Assembly (NCBI GenBank): GCA_018066165.1
Contig: JAGHRX010000060.1
Span: forward strand, 1 to 30,712
Origin: UBA1723 sp018066165
GTDB taxonomy: Bacteria; Bacteroidota; Bacteroidia; Bacteroidales; Paludibacteraceae
Direction: 5' to 3'
DNA length: 30,712 bases
The translations under genes and the position numbers were made by a program. Position 1 is the first letter of the stretch, and each line of letters begins with the position of its first letter. The notes below the pieces were generated by a model. It saw only the letters and a list, made by a program, of their open reading frames with translations, had not been told where the DNA came from and made no database searches. This document shows positions 28,765-30,712 of the stretch, piece after piece.

Positions 28765-29493
28765 ATGAAAGTAGCACTTGTTACAGGTGGTTCGAGAGGT
28801 ATCGGTAGAGCTTGCTCAATCAAATTGGCAGAGCAGGGTTACTACGTGCTAATCAACTATCAATCAAATGAGGCCGAAGCACTTAACACTTTGGCTATGG
28901 TTAGAGAAAAGGGTAGCGACGGTGAGATCATCAAGTTCAACGTGGCTGATTGCGAGGCAACAGAGTCGGCAATCACAGCTTGGCAGGAGGCTCACAAGGA
29001 TGAGTATATTGAGGTGTTGGTCAACAACGCTGGTATCCGCCGCGACCAGATCATGGTGTTCATGACTAACGAGGATTGGAGAAACGTTATCGACATCACA
29101 GTCAACGGTTTCCTTTACGTCACTCGTGCTCTTCTTCAGCCAATGGTTAGAAAGAAATTCGGACGCATCGTCAATATGGTTTCTCTATCTGGTTTGAAGG
29201 GACTTCCTGGCCAGACTAACTATTCGTTGGCTAAGGGAGGTATCATCGCTGCAACTAAGGCTTTGGCTCAGGAGGTTGCAAAGAAGAACGTCACTGTCAA
29301 CGCTGTTGCTCCTGGTTTCATCCGTACAGATATGACTAAGGATTTGGATGAGGCTGAGTTGAAGAAGCAGATCCCAGCTAACCGTTTCGGTGAGCCAGAG
29401 GAGGTTGCCGCTGTAGTTGGTTTCTTGTGTACTAAGGAGGCTGCTTACGTTACAGGTCAGACAATCTCTGTCAACGGTGGTCTTTACACATAA
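28765..29493 (+). CDS. fabG: 3-oxoacyl-ACP reductase, FabG type
   Basis: A 242-residue short-chain dehydrogenase. The NADPH-binding TGGSRGIG is at 7-14, NNAG at 87-90 and the catalytic tetrad is Asn114, Ser140, Tyr153 and Lys157 (TNYSLAKGG). It reduces 3-oxoacyl-ACP in fatty-acid or polyene chain extension. The overall sequence (VLINYQSNEAEA, NNAGIRRDQIMVFM, SLSGLKGLPGQTNYS) resembles the FabG copies in Bacteroidetes aryl-polyene/flexirubin clusters more than the housekeeping FabG. Next comes an LpxL-like acyltransferase, which fits that setting. It has its own promoter and a strong terminator. Confidence 0.88.
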   Translation: MKVALVTGGSRGIGRACSIKLAEQGYYVLINYQSNEAEALNTLAMVREKGSDGEIIKFNVADCEATESAITAWQEAHKDEYIEVLVNNAGIRRDQIMVFMTNEDWRNVIDITVNGFLYVTRALLQPMVRKKFGRIVNMVSLSGLKGLPGQTNYSLAKGGIIAATKALAQEVAKKNVTVNAVAPGFIRTDMTKDLDEAELKKQIPANRFGEPEEVAAVVGFLCTKEAAYVTGQTISVNGGLYT

Positions 29494-29520
29494 TCAGATT
29501 TTTCAAACGATTCTATATTT

Positions 29521-29547
29521 GGGCAGACGAACGATCTGCCCTTTTTT
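29521..29547 (+). terminator. fabG terminator
   Basis: GGGCAGA (29521-29527) pairs with TCTGCCC (29535-29541), followed by six Ts. Confidence 0.92.
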
Positions 29548-29568
29548 ATGATGGGTAAAAAGAGGATT

Positions 29569-29590
29569 GCAAAGGGCGGAACGCCCTTGC
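29569..29590. repeat. Hairpin GCAA(A)GGGCG-GAA-CGCCCTTGC
   Basis: A nine-pair stem with one bulged A and a 3-nt loop, lying 22 bp after the fabG terminator and not needed as a second terminator (no T run). It is part of a stack of repeat-like elements in the 221-bp gap before the acyltransferase gene. Confidence 0.6.
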
Positions 29591-29602
29591 CTTCCATTCA
29601 AA

Positions 29603-29624
29603 CGCGAGCCCGTAAGGGCGAGCG
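29603..29624 (+). repeat. GNRA-type hairpin, GCGAGC-GTAA family, copy 2
   Basis: CGC, GA, GCCC, loop GTAA, GGGC, GA, GCG: a 4-bp stem capped by a GNRA tetraloop, then a tandem GA/GA internal step and a 3-bp outer stem. The sequence matches the interior of the element at 21883-21916. Further on, ACCACAGAGGCACAG (29633-29647) resembles a widespread dispersed repeat type. Confidence 0.6.
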
Positions 29625-29714
29625 TAAAGAAAACCACAGAGGCACAGTGTACTCGGAGAAAAACTTTGTTTTTTGTGGAGAGTAAAAGAGATTGTAAACC
29701 ATTAATAATTAATT

Positions 29715-30605
29715 ATGTCCGACTGGAATGGCAAGACGCGTGGAGGATCGTTCGGATACGGATTCTTCATATTTCTAATCAAACATTTAGGATTGAACGC
29801 AGCGTATGCGTTCCTATTTGTCGTCGTGCCTTATTTCGTGCCGTTTGCCCCCAAAGCCACAGCCGCAAGCTGGAAATATTGGCGTAAGATTCATAAGAAA
29901 TCGTTTTTTGTGGCAATCGGAAAGATTTTCCAGCATTACTATCGTTTCGGTCAGGTGATAATTGATAAAATCGCAGCGTCGTCGGGCTTGGAAAAAGAAT
30001 TCTCTTTCTCGTTCGACGGAATGGATTGCCTTATCGACCATTTGAAGACGGGGGAGAAGGGAGCCGTGATGATTGGAGCCCATGTCGGAAACTGGGAGGT
30101 GAGCCGAGTGTTTATGAAGGAATACGGTACAAAACTCAATGTTGTGATGCTCGACGGTGAGTATCAGAAGATTAAGGATAAATTAGAGGCGACGATGGGT
30201 TCAAACTCATTTGGAGTCATCCCCGTCTCAACGGAAAATATCGACCACATTTTCAAAATTCAATCTGCTTTGGCATCGAATGAAGTTGTGTGCTTTCAGG
30301 GTGATCGATTTATAAGAAAAGAGGATGCGAAGACGGTGCAGTTTCTTGGATATGATGCACCATTCCCTCCTGGTCCACACCAAATCGCCACAATGACTGG
30401 TGCTGACACGTTCTACTTTTTTGCAGTCAGAGAGTCCGGCAAGAAATACCGTTTCATCTGTCGTAAAGCTGAGGCTGCGGCAAAAGAGACAAACAGAAAG
30501 ATGAAAGTATCCGCGTCGATGCAGGAATACATAGAATTTTTGGAGACCATTGTCCGCCAATATCCAGAGCAATGGTTTAATTATTATGATTTTTGGAAAG
30601 AATAA
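29715..30605 (+). CDS. LpxL-like lipid acyltransferase
   Basis: A 296-residue member of the LpxL/HtrB lysophospholipid acyltransferase family, which transfers acyl chains from ACP at the inner membrane. A hydrophobic N-terminal segment (about residues 13-45) anchors it. The HX4E catalytic motif is His123 to Glu128 in GAHVGNWE, followed by the expected FQGDR and PFPPGPHQIA blocks. Typical length. Next to the FabG copy it more likely acylates or anchors an aryl-polyene/flexirubin-type product than lipid A; this is inference. The ATG at 29715 directly follows a CCATTAATAATTAATT element. Confidence 0.88.
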   Translation: MSDWNGKTRGGSFGYGFFIFLIKHLGLNAAYAFLFVVVPYFVPFAPKATAASWKYWRKIHKKSFFVAIGKIFQHYYRFGQVIIDKIAASSGLEKEFSFSFDGMDCLIDHLKTGEKGAVMIGAHVGNWEVSRVFMKEYGTKLNVVMLDGEYQKIKDKLEATMGSNSFGVIPVSTENIDHIFKIQSALASNEVVCFQGDRFIRKEDAKTVQFLGYDAPFPPGPHQIATMTGADTFYFFAVRESGKKYRFICRKAEAAAKETNRKMKVSASMQEYIEFLETIVRQYPEQWFNYYDFWKE

Positions 30606-30657
30606 ATAAAAAAGCAACCATTGGGTGTTGTGTTGTGCGTTGATTAAGAAATTTTGT

Positions 30658-30665
30658 TATCTTTG
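30658..30665 (+). promoter_or_regulatory. -7 element for the last gene
   Basis: TATCTTTG matches TAnnTTTG, 15 bp before the ATG at 30681. A TTG at 30633-30635 lies 22 bp upstream. Confidence 0.6.
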
Positions 30666-30680
30666 AAAAAAAATTAAGAT

Positions 30681-30712
30681 ATGGGAAATAATATAAAAAT
30701 TGGTAACAATGT
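30681..30712 (+). CDS. Start of a further gene, truncated by the window end
   Basis: An ATG opens a frame reading MGNNIKIGNN to the end of the window. A perfect -7 element lies 15 bp upstream, which supports a real start. Too little is visible to name it. Confidence 0.5.
   Translation, partial: MGNNIKIGNN

Overview
The window looks like a chromosomal segment of a Bacteroidota bacterium, probably order Bacteroidales. The basis is the repeated Bacteroidetes-type promoter (TTG, about 19-21 bp, then TAnnTTTG) in front of many genes, the general lack of Shine-Dalgarno sites, and gene content typical of the group: a DapL-like aminotransferase, DUF4377 and SPOR lipoprotein-like secreted proteins, a MORN-repeat protein, and a FabG of the aryl-polyene/flexirubin type. 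All assignments come from reading the sequence; no database search was possible.

Layout. 1-3200: a secreted MORN-repeat protein, then on the minus strand a CLC chloride channel/transporter with CBS domains and tcdA (t6A cyclisation). 3428-7298: recJ, a divergent DapL-like aminotransferase and a FemAB/GNAT-like protein. 7422-11891: glmS, a secreted histidine phosphatase, a DUF4377 protein and a GNAT acetyltransferase whose coding sequence carries a hexamer-repeat expansion. 11962-16507: a tightly packed operon of a SPOR protein, an unknown secreted protein, folE and mutS2. 16575-19559: a three-gene polyamine-type module (speD, a 7-TM aminopropyltransferase, a DUF4178 membrane protein) with a promoter so close to the speD ATG that the mRNA should be leaderless. 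19667-22639: a small secreted protein, dnaB and ung.

22640-28620 is a compact defence island: a DUF1016/YhcG PD-(D/E)XK nuclease flanked by 23-bp direct repeats, a 188-nt region with an elaborate nested secondary structure (candidate ncRNA or structured mobile element), a BcgI-like restriction-modification system, and an overlapping MntA-HepT (MNT/HEPN) toxin-antitoxin pair whose hepT carries an in-frame stop codon. The restriction system is the most unusual item. Its RM subunit carries its own N-terminal nuclease, and no hsdR is present. The specificity subunit is fused to a C-terminal LexA/UmuD-like S24 peptidase domain. The specificity ORF has no ATG; it overlaps the RM gene in the -1 frame at a correctly phased A_AAT_TTT slippery heptamer preceded by AGGAGG. 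This would allow a single fused nuclease-methyltransferase-specificity-S24 polypeptide made by frameshifting.

28765-end: fabG and an LpxL-like acyltransferase, probably the edge of an aryl-polyene/flexirubin-type lipid cluster, then the first codons of a further gene. Dispersed sequence elements recur across the window: GTYAAC hexamer repeats, GAGACG/CGTCTC terminator hairpins, a GCGAGC-GTAA-GG hairpin motif and CCATTAAT repeats before start codons.
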